Shown here: positions 53,336 through 62,480 of the stretch, in pieces
Position numbering within the stretch: the first letter of the stretch is position 1
Layout of the letters: the number at the start of each line of letters is the position of its first letter
Source: Maniola hyperantus
Taxonomy: Eukaryota > Arthropoda > Insecta > Lepidoptera > Nymphalidae
Reading direction: 5' to 3'
Assembly (NCBI RefSeq): GCF_902806685.2
Contig: NC_048557.2
Coordinates: 2,534,654-2,598,653, forward strand
Length of the DNA stretch: 64,000 nucleotides
The notes under the pieces: model-generated
The model's database searches: none
Told to the model about the DNA's origin: nothing
The model's input: the letters and a program-made list of their open reading frames with translations, nothing else
Program-made: the position numbers and the translations under genes

Positions 53336-53800
53336 ATGACTATCGATAAGTTTGGACGTTACCTGCTGCATCATGATAATCGGAGCAGCAGCGGCAAACA
53401 AAAACCTCAACTGCTCAAAGTTCTGAAACATCAAGTGGACTGTGAAAATCGTCTGTTAAGAAACGTGAGCAAAGCTATTCTAAAAAACGATGTTATAATC
53501 AAGGCTCAACTCGACGAGGCTATAACTGGATGTTTAACCAAGATTAGGAAAAACGCTCAAACTATAAAAGCCATCTCTACAAAAAAAATTTCTCCCCCTC
53601 CTGCTGCAGCTGCCAAAAAAAACCCTGCTAAAACCACCGAGTCCGTCAACCCTGCTACCGCTTCCAGTAGTACGGAGGCTGCTAAGCTCCCGACAACAGG
53701 CACCACCACCACCACCACCACCACCACCACCACCACCACCACGAAACCCCTCAAGTCTATACCGAAAACCGCCCCCACCGCCGCCGCCTCCTCCAAGTAA
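53336..53800 (+). CDS. Small Polinton protein with Lys/Pro/Thr-rich tail
   Basis: The methionine at 53336 (MTIDKFGRYLLHH) is preferred over 53297, which lies in a GT microsatellite. 154 residues: a 'DKFGR' start, a helical segment with heptad-like spacing (LLKVLKHQVDCENRLLRNV), then a disordered basic tail with a run of 13 Thr residues. Such short proteins before the integrase are seen in other Polintons. The tail could bind DNA or be a fibre-like part, but no homology proves this. Confidence 0.6.
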   Translation: MTIDKFGRYLLHHDNRSSSGKQKPQLLKVLKHQVDCENRLLRNVSKAILKNDVIIKAQLDEAITGCLTKIRKNAQTIKAISTKKISPPPAAAAKKNPAKTTESVNPATASSSTEAAKLPTTGTTTTTTTTTTTTTTKPLKSIPKTAPTAAASSK

Positions 53801-53818
53801 AAAAACGCTTGTTTCATT

Positions 53819-54742
53819 ATGAGCAAGTGGACGGTCGTCCAGCAAATCCATAGGAGCGCCCGTAAAAATTTTCCTCGAAGGCGTTTCATTCAAAAAGGCA
53901 TCGATGATACTTGGCAAATAGATTTAATTGATATGCAAAAGCATTCCAAATACAATAGTGGATTTAAGTATATTTTAGCGTGCATCGATACATTTTCCAA
54001 GTATGCGTGGGTCGAGCCAGTGAAGAGTAAATCGGCCGATGACGTGTCACGTGGAATGCTTAAACTATTGAGCAATAATCTAAATCGCACACCAAAAAAT
54101 ATTCAGTCTGATGACGGTCGGGAATTTTTCAATGAGAAGTTTAAAGCCCTAATGCATAGGTTCAATATAAATCATTACTCCACCTACAGTGTAATGAAGG
54201 CTTCCATTGTGGAGCGATTCATTAGAACCATCAAGAATTGGCTTTGGCAGCAGTTTGCATACAATGGATCCTACAAGTGGAGTGGCACTGTACTCTCTGA
54301 CATAATTATTAAATATAATAATAAAATACATCGTACAATCAAGGTTGCCCCGACGAGCGTGAACCGCGCGAATGCCGATAAGCTGTTATCTACTGTTTAC
54401 AACAATATAAAAGTACGCGCTAAAGCGAAATATGCAACCGGTGATTATGTCCGCATTAGTAAATATAAATCCACCTTCGCCAAGGGCTACACCGGAAACT
54501 GGAGTACGGAAATTTTTCAAATAACCAAAGTGAATAACACCAATCCAGTAACATACCAATTACAGGATGAGCAGAAAAAACCAATACTGGGGGGCTTTTA
54601 TGAGCATGAACTGCAGAAAGTTAAATATCCAGACATATATTTAGTGGAGAAAGTCTTGAAACGACGTGGTAATAAAGTTTTAGTTAAGTGGCTCGGTTTG
54701 AACTCTACCAGTTGGATTAATAAAGAAAACAAGATTAATTAA
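53819..54742 (+). CDS. Retroviral-type integrase with C-terminal chromodomain
   Basis: 307 residues, 18 bp after the previous stop. Catalytic core: Asp in WQIDLIDMQ, Asp in IQSDDGREFF, Glu in ASIVERFIRTIK, with the D-x35-E spacing. An SH3-like region (YATGDYVRISKYKSTF) follows. The C-terminus is a chromodomain ('IYLVEKVLKRRGNKVLVK', ending WLGLNSTSWI), which may steer insertion to marked chromatin. No zinc finger is visible at the N-terminus. It performs the insertion that yields the 6-bp duplication, and it is intact. Confidence 0.92.
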   Translation: MSKWTVVQQIHRSARKNFPRRRFIQKGIDDTWQIDLIDMQKHSKYNSGFKYILACIDTFSKYAWVEPVKSKSADDVSRGMLKLLSNNLNRTPKNIQSDDGREFFNEKFKALMHRFNINHYSTYSVMKASIVERFIRTIKNWLWQQFAYNGSYKWSGTVLSDIIIKYNNKIHRTIKVAPTSVNRANADKLLSTVYNNIKVRAKAKYATGDYVRISKYKSTFAKGYTGNWSTEIFQITKVNNTNPVTYQLQDEQKKPILGGFYEHELQKVKYPDIYLVEKVLKRRGNKVLVKWLGLNSTSWINKENKIN

Positions 54743-54951
54743 AATTATGTGCGTTTTATTTTCCATGTAATACATTTACTAATAACTACTAACTAATAAT
54801 GAATACAATACACTTACAAAATACAATACACACAATAAGTACAGGTAGCTCTCTCTCTCTCTCTCTCTCTAAATAGTTTACAGAAAATATTACTATACAC
54901 TACTAACATAATTGTTGTTGTTGTTATATGTAGTCAAAATAAAATGTAGTG
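54743..54951. other. Convergent intergenic spacer with CT microsatellite
   Basis: It lies between the integrase and the minus-strand gene at 54952. A (TC)n run occurs at about 54850-54869 and a (TTG)n run near 54912. Both genes may end here. Confidence 0.6.
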
Positions 54952-55551
54952 TCAATAAGGGGGGTCTGGGGTTCGATTCCGGTGGTGGTGGTGGTTTTCT
55001 TCTTCTTGGATATAGTTTTGAAGCCATATCCAAAAGACTTTAACTTCTACACGACTACAATGACACAATGACTTTTTGTGTCCCCCCCTGAACGCTACAT
55101 GTCTAACACAGTTATCTTTTAAAATATCATGGAGGTTTAAATCTTCTATAATTTTATCGAGTTTTGGACATTTCAAAGTTTCCAAATTTATATGTATAAA
55201 ACGGAGCTTGTTTAATAAATCTCTTTCAACATGACCACCTTTGTACGCCCACACGAATTGTTTCCCCGGATCCAATTGATCCATTATCCGCAAAAATTCT
55301 ACATACTCGATATCAGTGTCGTAGTTTGCCAACAGCATACCATGGATATTATACATTACATATCTAATGGTCTTGCTATTGTATTTATACAGCAACCAAT
55401 TCGGTAATTTTATATGAAATAAATATGCAAACTTATTTTTTACATCGAAAATGCCCACCTCTTTAAAATACATTCTTTTACCGTACATGAATCCATCTAT
55501 ATCAATAATATATTTAATATTATTTAAATTCATTATACTATTAGTTAACAT
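54952..55551 (-). CDS. Polinton/insect-virus conserved protein, possible exonuclease-like fold
   Basis: 199 residues. The start 'YIIDIDGFMYGKRMYFKE' followed by VGIFDVKNK, the middle NIHGMLLANYDTDIEYVEF and 'FVWAYKGGHVERDLL', and the end LHDILKDNCVRHVAF ... CHCSRVEV are the segments I recall from a family scattered in insect genomes and large DNA viruses. The Asp-x-Asp/Gly start, central His-Gly and late Cys/His could reflect a degraded DnaQ-like exonuclease (RNase H fold); this is inference. The tail is a His run. It is intact. Confidence 0.55.
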   Translation of the reverse strand: MLTNSIMNLNNIKYIIDIDGFMYGKRMYFKEVGIFDVKNKFAYLFHIKLPNWLLYKYNSKTIRYVMYNIHGMLLANYDTDIEYVEFLRIMDQLDPGKQFVWAYKGGHVERDLLNKLRFIHINLETLKCPKLDKIIEDLNLHDILKDNCVRHVAFRGGHKKSLCHCSRVEVKVFWIWLQNYIQEEENHHHHRNRTPDPPY

Positions 55552-55750
55552 TCAGCTTTTTTTTTACATAACGATTACATATACCTACATACACACACAC
55601 ACACAGACATGTGTTTAAAAAAGCAAAGAAAATTTAAGTTCACAAAATATATTAGTTAATAACATACAGCTTTACATAAAATGCCAATACACACACACAC
55701 ATATGTTTAATAAACAAAGAAAAAAATCCTATGTACACACACACACACAC
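55552..55750. other. Spacer with CA microsatellites
   Basis: Two (CA)n-rich stretches (about 55589-55604 and 55691-55752) and AT-rich DNA; no gene. Confidence 0.6.
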
Positions 55751-56137
55751 TCACAATACTTGAAAGGCACCCTCGTTCGACACGGCGCAAATTATATACG
55801 TCACTAGCGTGTGTCCCATTTGTTCTGTAAATGGTGTGTATGCAAAACACTCCGGGGGCACGTGGTTCAATAATTCCAACCACTCTGTTGCCTCGACATT
55901 GGCATCACCGACCGTATCTTCTAGGTAGGCCGTGATTGCATCCCAAATTTTTATTAACGTATATGTGTTCTCATCATCAAATTCAGTGTTTTCGTATACG
56001 TTCACCAATAGAATGTTCACATTAGCATATACTTTGGCCAATGGCACCGGTCTTGTCCACAACCGCATTAGTTTGCTCGCCGACATACAGTTGCACCAGC
56101 TCATTTTACATTCGTCATAGAGCACTTCCATAATCAT
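55751..56137 (-). CDS. Unrecognised Polinton protein
   Basis: 128 residues, or 118 from the internal Met (MSWCNCMSASKL). It is mixed hydrophobic and acidic, with 'KVYANVNILLVNVYENTEF' as a likely beta hairpin and several Cys near the start. It has no low complexity and a normal composition, which argues that it is a real gene. Family and function unknown; it belongs to the minus-strand cluster with 54952 and 56226. Confidence 0.5.
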   Translation of the reverse strand: MIMEVLYDECKMSWCNCMSASKLMRLWTRPVPLAKVYANVNILLVNVYENTEFDDENTYTLIKIWDAITAYLEDTVGDANVEATEWLELLNHVPPECFAYTPFTEQMGHTLVTYIICAVSNEGAFQVL

Positions 56138-56225
56138 TATAATTTTATGTCAGCAGGGTGGGGAGCTCAGATAGATAGATAGAGAGAGAGAGAGATGCTG
56201 CTGCTGCAACATAAAAAAACAGCTA

Positions 56226-56618
56226 TTATTCTTCAGCAATGGTGGCGGTGGTGGTAGCAGTGTTGGAAAAGTTAACTATCCATGCCGATGCTGATGTCCC
56301 GCATTGGCCTCTGCTAATTATGAAAAGTTCACCGCTGTTAAGCTCCCCTAAGAGTTCACTATTGATATCATTAAACCTCGATGGGAGCGTCACCATCCAA
56401 CCGTTTTCCAAGTTTACAACCGTCTGCATGACGTTCGCTATGAACCTAGATGGTGTTTGAAACGACTCCGAAATTCTATAGGGCTTTCCAACCTCCAAAT
56501 CAGAGATTTTTTTCCACACCCTGTTACCACTTCTATTGAGCTGATTTAACAGCTGTTGTCTGTTGTTGTTATCACTTCCACTGTTGTTGCTGCTGCTTGA
56601 TGAAGAGTTTGATGCCAT
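56226..56618 (-). CDS. Small Polinton protein, single-stranded-DNA-binding-like
   Basis: 130 residues. A Ser/Asn/Gln-rich start is followed by 'VWKKISDLEVGKPYRIS', a beta-rich stretch ending GWMVTLPSRF, and 'LLGELNSGELFIISRGQ'. This pattern (W-K-I-x-x-L-x-x-G-x-x-Y, then L-P-x-R-F) recurs in a small protein found in many arthropod Polintons and related elements. I suspect an OB-like, DNA-binding fold, but this rests on pattern only. The Thr/Ala tail is short. It is intact. Confidence 0.55.
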   Translation of the reverse strand: MASNSSSSSSNNSGSDNNNRQQLLNQLNRSGNRVWKKISDLEVGKPYRISESFQTPSRFIANVMQTVVNLENGWMVTLPSRFNDINSELLGELNSGELFIISRGQCGTSASAWIVNFSNTATTTATIAEE

Positions 56619-57040
56619 TTTTTATTTTATTTTTTAAATATTAATTATTGATTTTAAAAAAACTTACAAAAAACTATATTTAGAGAGAGAGAGAGATGAG
56701 CGCTGCTTAGTAAACTGTTCGTTCGTTTAAAGACTTTAGTTGAATGTACGAGTTTAGATTCAATGTTGGTGTATTTATACTACGAAAACTCATACATAGT
56801 CCTCCTCCCCACTTGCAATTTACATGTACCTAAATGCGCAAATTGATGATAAAAGGAATTCATAATAAATAATATGGGAATAAAATATACTCATCATTAG
56901 CTGAAAATAATTATTATAAACCGCAATAGTAGAATTAATTTAATGAGAACATAATTGATAATTCTCAATGTTGCAATAACAGGATACAAATTTTATAGTA
57001 TAATAATGGCTTATGTTTAACTTACCACCAGGTATAGTAA
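56619..57040. other. AT-rich Polinton spacer before the MULE
   Basis: It includes a GA microsatellite near 56683 and a TATTTATAC motif near 56772. No gene is visible. The left end of the MULE is probably close to 57000, but no sharp border was found. Confidence 0.4.
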
Positions 57041-57054
57041 CATATAACAGACAA

Positions 57055-57400
57055 AAATAGTAAATGATTACCAAAATTAAACCCGCATTTTAATGTAAAA
57101 TTACAACCTAAGTTTTAACATCTCGCTATCCTATTTAAGCAAAATGACTCCAAATAAATCATTGTTAACCCAAAAGTAGTAAATGATCACCAAAATTAAA
57201 ACAGCATTTTAATGTAAAATTATAACCAAAGTTTTTACATCTTGCTATCCTATTTAAGCAAACTGGCTCCAAAAAACTCATTGTTAGCCCAAAAATAGTT
57301 AATGAAAACCAAATTATTAACCATATTTTAATTTAAAATGAAATGCAAAAAAATAAAATCTCGTTATCCGATTAAAGTAAATTACCCTCGGCAAAAAAAA
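57055..57400. repeat. Tandem repeat of about 118 bp (three copies)
   Basis: Copies start at about 57058, 57177 and 57297 with (g)taaatgatnaccaaaatta and contain 'ctcgctatcctatttaagc'. The third copy is diverged. It lies 3' of the MULE transposase gene and probably forms the subterminal region of that transposon. Confidence 0.7.
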
Positions 57401-57687
57401 TATTTTGCCAAACACAGTAAAGTAAATTTACTCCTAACCTTTTTGTCTCCAAATTGATTAACCACTACAAAAAAAATTTATCTTGAGCGTTTCGTTTACA
57501 ACCAAATGCTATACCTAAAATGAAAAATAAAACTCTTACAATTTCAATAATCCCTTTTTTAATTATTGAAACAATCATTAAAAAGATAGTCCTCTTAAAA
57601 CTAATAATAAACAGTTCAAAGATCTTAAAACTAAACTAATAATAAGCATTTAAAAAATCTTAAGAAGAATCAGTCTTCTGTATTAAT

Positions 57688-59508
57688 TCACTGCACAATT
57701 AATGCTTTCTTAGCTTTGGCTGGTCGTCCTCTTTTGCGCTTCATGCCAATCGGAATAGCTCTGGCCTCTGAAGGTGGCTGGACGTGCTTAAGCCGAATCG
57801 CCAATCCAACGAGATGCTTGCAAATGTAATCTTTGAGAAACTTTGGGCAATTGCATGTGCCGTGTAACCAATTTTCCTTTTCTCGGGGCATTATAACTTC
57901 CCACTCTCTAAAATGTTGCTCTTTGTATTCGTCAAAGGTCTCCCATGGCTTTTCATAATTTTTGCAATCTAAATCCGACCCAGCTGGAATTCTGTATGAG
58001 CAAACTAGCTCAGTACTATTCTTTAATGGCACCTGCTTCGACAGTTTTGCCCATTGGTAACTTTCTGTCCACATCTTTAAAGATACTGTCGGCAGTTGAG
58101 CGAACCGTCTCTCAGTATTATTAATCACGTATTCATTAGACCAGTCCTTGACTATATCAGAAGCAATTACTAAGAACCGCGCCAAAGGATGACGCTCACG
58201 AAGCGTGCCACCATCTTTTATTGTTTTATTGAAAGATTCCAGAGCATTGTTTGTAGCAGGAGTCCCCAGAGATGCGCCCAAATACCAGAAACGATTTAGT
58301 ATTAGCCATTCATTTTCAAAGTATGTAACAAAATCTTTTTCGGCTTTCCACTTGTCCAAAAATTTTTCGCTGGCTCGATCAAATATTTCCTGAGTTGAGG
58401 CACACTGTAAAGCATCAATATCTTGTAAGATCTCTTTTTGGGATTTCTTTTGCACACTTTGCTCTACTCTTGTTTGCATCTTCTTTTTCGCATGCGCCCA
58501 GCACATTCTTATGACTGTATCTGTTCCAAATGTGCACGCAAAGGCAGTTTGTATAGCCTTCGCTGCATCACAGACCAAAACTTTACAACTTAAAGTGTAT
58601 GAAAATATTGAGAAAACTGCTTTTTTTAATGCGGAAAATAAAAATATGAAGTCTTCCGTTCGTTCAGCTGTTGTCACAGCTAATCCAAATGGGTGAAAAT
58701 GTTTATCTCTGTCTGTAGTTCCAATCACAAGTACTGGAAACCCTTGCCAAATGAGCTTATATGTGGCATCCGCGTGAAGAACAGAACATTGGCGTGATAG
58801 ACCAATTAAATATTTCGTCGTTAACATGAACCGGAAGTTCTGATCTAAATCATCTTCAGAAATTTCATACGCCAAAACAAAAACTTCGTGACCGTCATCA
58901 GGTATTTCAGAGTTTTCTTTTAACCATAATTCAAGCTGTCCCAAGCTTATTACCGATGGCCCGTATTTTTTCTTACGTATGATTTTAAGATAATTGTTTA
59001 ACTGTAACTTAGTCGGCAGAACTAGTCCATTAATTTTACTTAAGTTCTTCATAATAGATTTAGGTTTCAAACGCAGTTCGAATAGTTTTTCTATTTCCTT
59101 TTTCGTTGCCTCATTTATTCCCCTAGTCGACTGACAGTCAGAATTTTCATGGTCGTGACATGTTTCAGTACGAAATAATAATATATCATCACACGATGCG
59201 TCAAATAAAAGATAAATCGCGGCAGAACACTGAATTTCAGCCCGAAGCTTCACTTTGTTACAACGATAGTAACGTTTTACTCCTTCTTCAGTCGTATGAA
59301 TTTTTTGTATTGACCAGGTCTTCTCATTTTTGATAAATTCCTCAGCGCTCCGCACAGTTATAAATTTTCTTTCAAAAACCCAAACTTTATTTTGCCTTCG
59401 ACGTTTTTTCGTATGCTCTGTGATTTTATATTCGTCTTCATCTGATTCCGATGAAGTACTCAACAGCGGAGCACACGAACTCGGTCCCGCTAAGTTTTCA
59501 TTCGCCAT
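57688..59508 (-). CDS. MULE transposase with FLYWCH-like finger, SWIM finger and AT-hook
   Basis: The methionine at 59508 (MANENLAGPSS) is chosen over 59664, because the upstream part is Pro/Arg-rich and leader-like; 606 residues. An acidic start and a basic patch (KKRRRQNK) come first. A Cys-x-Cys...His-x-His DNA-binding finger follows (YYRCNKVKLRAEIQC ... CHDHENSD). The MULE domain has Asp in VLHADATYKLIW, Asp in VLVCDAAKAIQ and Glu in NNALESFNKTI. Then come the SWIM finger (CNCPKFLKDYICKHLVG) and a C-terminal AT-hook (RKRGRPAKAKK). The frame has no break, so it may be active. Confidence 0.88.
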   Translation of the reverse strand: MANENLAGPSSCAPLLSTSSESDEDEYKITEHTKKRRRQNKVWVFERKFITVRSAEEFIKNEKTWSIQKIHTTEEGVKRYYRCNKVKLRAEIQCSAAIYLLFDASCDDILLFRTETCHDHENSDCQSTRGINEATKKEIEKLFELRLKPKSIMKNLSKINGLVLPTKLQLNNYLKIIRKKKYGPSVISLGQLELWLKENSEIPDDGHEVFVLAYEISEDDLDQNFRFMLTTKYLIGLSRQCSVLHADATYKLIWQGFPVLVIGTTDRDKHFHPFGLAVTTAERTEDFIFLFSALKKAVFSIFSYTLSCKVLVCDAAKAIQTAFACTFGTDTVIRMCWAHAKKKMQTRVEQSVQKKSQKEILQDIDALQCASTQEIFDRASEKFLDKWKAEKDFVTYFENEWLILNRFWYLGASLGTPATNNALESFNKTIKDGGTLRERHPLARFLVIASDIVKDWSNEYVINNTERRFAQLPTVSLKMWTESYQWAKLSKQVPLKNSTELVCSYRIPAGSDLDCKNYEKPWETFDEYKEQHFREWEVIMPREKENWLHGTCNCPKFLKDYICKHLVGLAIRLKHVQPPSEARAIPIGMKRKRGRPAKAKKALIVQ

Positions 59509-59664
59509 TGCAAAGAAGATAGATACCAAAACACACCCAATAAAAGCAAGTGCTCGCACGCGACTAAATTGGCGATCGTGTCCGGGCGTGCGCGGCGCTT
59601 GCGGTGTGGTGGGAGAGGATCGTAAGCCGCAGACATAACTTAATATGGCATCATAATGCTTCAT

Positions 59665-60089
59665 TTGGTAATAAGCCTACATTTTATGTCAATCATAGTG
59701 GTTTATTTAGGCAGAAATAGCGCATTAATTTGCTCGCTAAGATTTGGTGATCATTTACTACATTTGGTGTTCGAATACAATTTGAAGTGCAGTCGTGACT
59801 AAAATAGCTAGTACTATTGTAATTTTAGACGTTATTTATCTGGTGTTAAGTATATATTTTTGGTAAAAGAACTAAGGGTATCAAAGCATTTTATGGTGAT
59901 CATTATATTTAACCCCTATAATAATTAATAATTGACTGTGTGAACTATAACAATAGGAAGGTCTTATCAGCAATAACCTATATTTCCACGTTCGAGAACA
60001 TTTAAAATTAGAGCTAATATAATTATGATATTGTATATACAATATACTGCATGCGGTTTTTCATGTATGATTTATTTTTAATAGTTTTC
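59665..60089. other. Right flank of the MULE and Polinton spacer
   Basis: AT-rich and without a gene. It includes the inverted TGGTGATCA motifs used to place the MULE. Between about 59910 and 60089 there is ordinary Polinton spacer. Confidence 0.4.
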
Positions 60090-60893
60090 TCATTTTATGG
60101 GTATAGTAGATATACATTCGGAATCGCTCATATGACCATTTATCATTTTATCTAAACGCTCCTTCGACCAATTATGGATACTTTCAAGAACCGCTTTAAA
60201 TCTTTGACAGGTTTCACTTAACGGCTTAGCCGTCGTCGTTGTGCTCGTTGTTGTTGTTGTTGTTGTAGTTGGCATCGATGTTGTTCTTGTTGTAACATTC
60301 TCATTTTCAAGTTTCTGCTGCTGATGGTGGTGGTGGTGGTGCTGCTGCTTGCGTTGATGAAGGCCACCACCACCTCTAGGTAGTGAGACGATAATCTCCA
60401 AACCCATCTCGTCCTTATATGTTTGGTGAAACAAGTCCGAAGACCACGTTTGCAATAGAGTATTATTACTATTCATACTACTTCGTCGCGAACGTGTATT
60501 ATGAAATCTTATGATCTCCAATTTGTATAATAACAATTTACCACTATCACTACACAAACGTAAATGGAATTGGGACTTTTTCATATCCGCACTCGTCACA
60601 CTCACATAATACGAATGATATGTCTTATCATCTCTGAGGTCAGCTTGTTTAAAAAAAAACTTCATTGCCCACGATTTAATCGGCTTTTCATTATGACGAT
60701 CGTACAGCTGAACTGCTCTTAGATTTTTCAACTGTTCAACACACAAATATCTCAAGTCCTTATTAATCAAGGATTGTGTAACATTTCTCAATACCAACGT
60801 GGGGTCATTGTCACGTTGCAAATAAAAAAATACCATCCATGGCAACAAACTAGGGAACAACATTATAACGAGCACACACACTCGCAGCTGCAC
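60090..60893 (-). CDS. Polinton protein with signal peptide or membrane anchor, unrecognised
   Basis: 267 residues. The N-terminus is a strong hydrophobic segment (CVLVIMLFPSLLPWMVFFYL), either a signal peptide or a type II anchor. The body is mixed, with 'DLRYLCVEQLKNLRAVQL' and 'HLRLCSDSGKLLLYKLEII'. A His/Gln run and a Thr-rich mucin-like stretch follow, then a helical end. The Thr-rich part next to a membrane segment suggests a surface or secreted glycoprotein. It lies just inside the right repeat and reads away from it, mirroring the BIR gene on the left. I do not recognise a family. Confidence 0.6.
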   Translation of the reverse strand: MQLRVCVLVIMLFPSLLPWMVFFYLQRDNDPTLVLRNVTQSLINKDLRYLCVEQLKNLRAVQLYDRHNEKPIKSWAMKFFFKQADLRDDKTYHSYYVSVTSADMKKSQFHLRLCSDSGKLLLYKLEIIRFHNTRSRRSSMNSNNTLLQTWSSDLFHQTYKDEMGLEIIVSLPRGGGGLHQRKQQHHHHHHQQQKLENENVTTRTTSMPTTTTTTTTSTTTTAKPLSETCQRFKAVLESIHNWSKERLDKMINGHMSDSECISTIPIK

Positions 60894-60970
60894 AAAAATG
60901 CATATTACACACGCAAAACTACCTTATATATATTCACACACACACATGTAAACATAACACATGGAGGTGC

Positions 60971-61401
60971 ATCGCAACTCAGCGTGACGTCAGCGGTCTC
61001 CGGCGCGGCGCTGCCCAAGCGCTGGTCTGGAATGCGAGAACCGCCTTACAAATTTACAACGCATGACGTCACAGATTTTCAACACCAGACCATCTGACCC
61101 CCCCCACACCATACTAACACACACCAGGCGAGAGCTCTACTAATGGACACTAGCCCATCACGTCACTGGTCTGGAATACAAAAACCACCTTACAAATTTA
61201 CAACGCGTGACGTCAAACCAGACCATCTGACCCCCCACACCATACAACACACACCAGGCGAGAGCTCTACTAATGGACAATATCACGAAATCGTCCCATT
61301 TCACACATTACACAACCTAAACTCAACTCTAACAACACACATCATAAAGCTCATTTTACCCCGCACAAAGTGTGGTTTGGAATCCCCGTAAATTAGCTAC
61401 T
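60971..61401 (-). repeat. Polinton right terminal inverted repeat (431 bp)
   Basis: Mirror of 41912-42342 and ends at AGCTACT before GTTATG. The three TGACGTCA palindromes are present at the mirrored positions (for example 61208-61215). Confidence 0.95.
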
Positions 61402-61407
61402 GTTATG

Positions 61408-62267
61408 CTCGTATTTTTCGTTTCTTCGGCTAATTTTTTAACTTATTATAGATTTTTGTACGTTATTAGAACTGCTAGTCCAGTAACGTATTTCTCATTT
61501 TAGAAAAAATGAGATTATAAGTTCTTTTGACTAACTATTTTAGAGAAAATGAGAAATTTTTGTTTTCTTTAATTATTAGAAAAGCTGATTTTAGAAAAAA
61601 ATGAGAATTATCAGTAAAATACATGTTTTTTTTTTAAATTCAATGGTGATAGGTGGTGTAGACGTTGGTACAGTAAAACAATTTACAAAAACACTGAAAA
61701 GAGTTGTTACTGAACTAATTAAACAACATAACCAGTGCCTGTGAATTAAATCCTGTGAAATACATGAAGTGACCACCTAACTAACAGCAACTCGGACGCA
61801 TGGCGAAAAAGGAATTGGCGAGTTGTATTAGCAACAAGTTGGTGAGTTAATTACAGTGTAATCGTACAAGACCTTTACAATGGATTATTTGTTTATTACA
61901 CATGAACGAACTTCCATTTAGACATCTCTTTCAACACATTGATGGCAGTATGTCTGGGTCACAAACATTTTCATTTGTGGGACACGATCTATAGCTAACT
62001 TTCAACCTATTACATCGAACTTATCGGAGCTTCCTGTTCAAGACCGTCAGGCCCAAAATGTTGAATTCCTAAAATGTTGAATTTGTAAAATGTTGAATTG
62101 GCAAAATGTTGAATCTTAAGACAAAAAAAAGAATCCATTTGAAGCGACCAAACCCACACCAGAATGAGTGGGGGTGTAACAAGAAAATAAAACTACGGAG
62201 TTAGTAGCTAAGTAAGCTTTTAATTTATGCTTTTGACGTAATTAAGAGAAAAAACCTGTTGCGGGAT
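61408..62267. other. Non-genic flank with short tandem repeats
   Basis: A 'ttttagaaaaaatgagat'-type unit occurs about three times between 61498 and 61608. An 'aaaatgttgaat' unit occurs four times between 62057 and 62113. No gene is visible. Confidence 0.5.
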
Positions 62268-62355
62268 AAAACGTACATGGTTTTAAAGCACTGTTAAACC
62301 AAGTGATATTAAATATCACTTGGTTTAACAGTGATTTAAAACCATGTATGTTTTA
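62268..62355. repeat. Long palindrome (about 40-bp arms)
   Basis: The arm 'acatggttttaaagcactg' continued by ttaaaccaagtgatat is repeated in reverse after a short AAT-type centre, with two or three mismatches. It adjoins the SINE at 62356-62480 and is probably part of its insertion history. Confidence 0.8.
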
Positions 62356-62480
62356 TATGTTTATGCAGTGCTTTTTTAATTACTTAATACGCATGTAACT
62401 CCGAAAAGTTAGAGGTGCGTGCCCGGGAATCGAACCCCCGACCTCCGATTAGGAGCCGAGCGTCCTAACCACTAGAGTCT
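62356..62480 (-). repeat. tRNA-derived SINE fragment
   Basis: On the minus strand an A-box-like 'tctagtggttaggacg' and a B-box-like 'gggttcgattcccggg' are followed by 'cacgcacctctaacttttcg'. I recall this combination from lepidopteran SINEs. An inverted partial copy of the A-box region follows at about 62480-62510, so the tRNA-like part is duplicated head to head. It does not fold as a complete tRNA. Confidence 0.65.

Larger units (their letters stand above)
57040..59910 (-). mobile_element. MULE (Mutator-like) transposon nested in the Polinton
   Basis: A MULE transposase gene is flanked by related motifs in opposite orientation. On the left TAAATGATCACCAAA-like units recur at about 57060, 57179 and 57299, as part of tandem repeats of about 118 bp. 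On the right the reverse form occurs at about 59745-59760 and 59893. Borders and the expected 8- to 10-bp duplication were not resolved, so the coordinates are approximate. Removing it returns the Polinton to a usual length. Confidence 0.6.
41912..61401. mobile_element. Complete Polinton/Maverick element
   Basis: 19,490 bp bounded by 431-bp terminal inverted repeats starting AGTAGCTAATTTACGG and flanked by the 6-bp duplication GTTATG (41906-41911 and 61402-61407). Six bases is the hallmark duplication of Polintons. It holds the full family set: PolB, integrase, packaging ATPase, adenovirus-type protease, major capsid and penton proteins, and accessory genes. Without the nested MULE it would be about 16.6 kb, normal for insects. 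The identical-looking repeats indicate recent insertion, although polB and the protease carry disabling changes. Confidence 0.95.

Noticed and set aside
53534..53917. Minus-strand Gly/Val-rich ORFs opposite the Thr-rich tail
   Set aside because: They are shadows of the (ACC)n run and have no conserved features.
62405..62475. A functional tRNA gene
   Set aside because: The A- and B-boxes are present, but the sequence lacks a complete cloverleaf and is joined to SINE body sequence.
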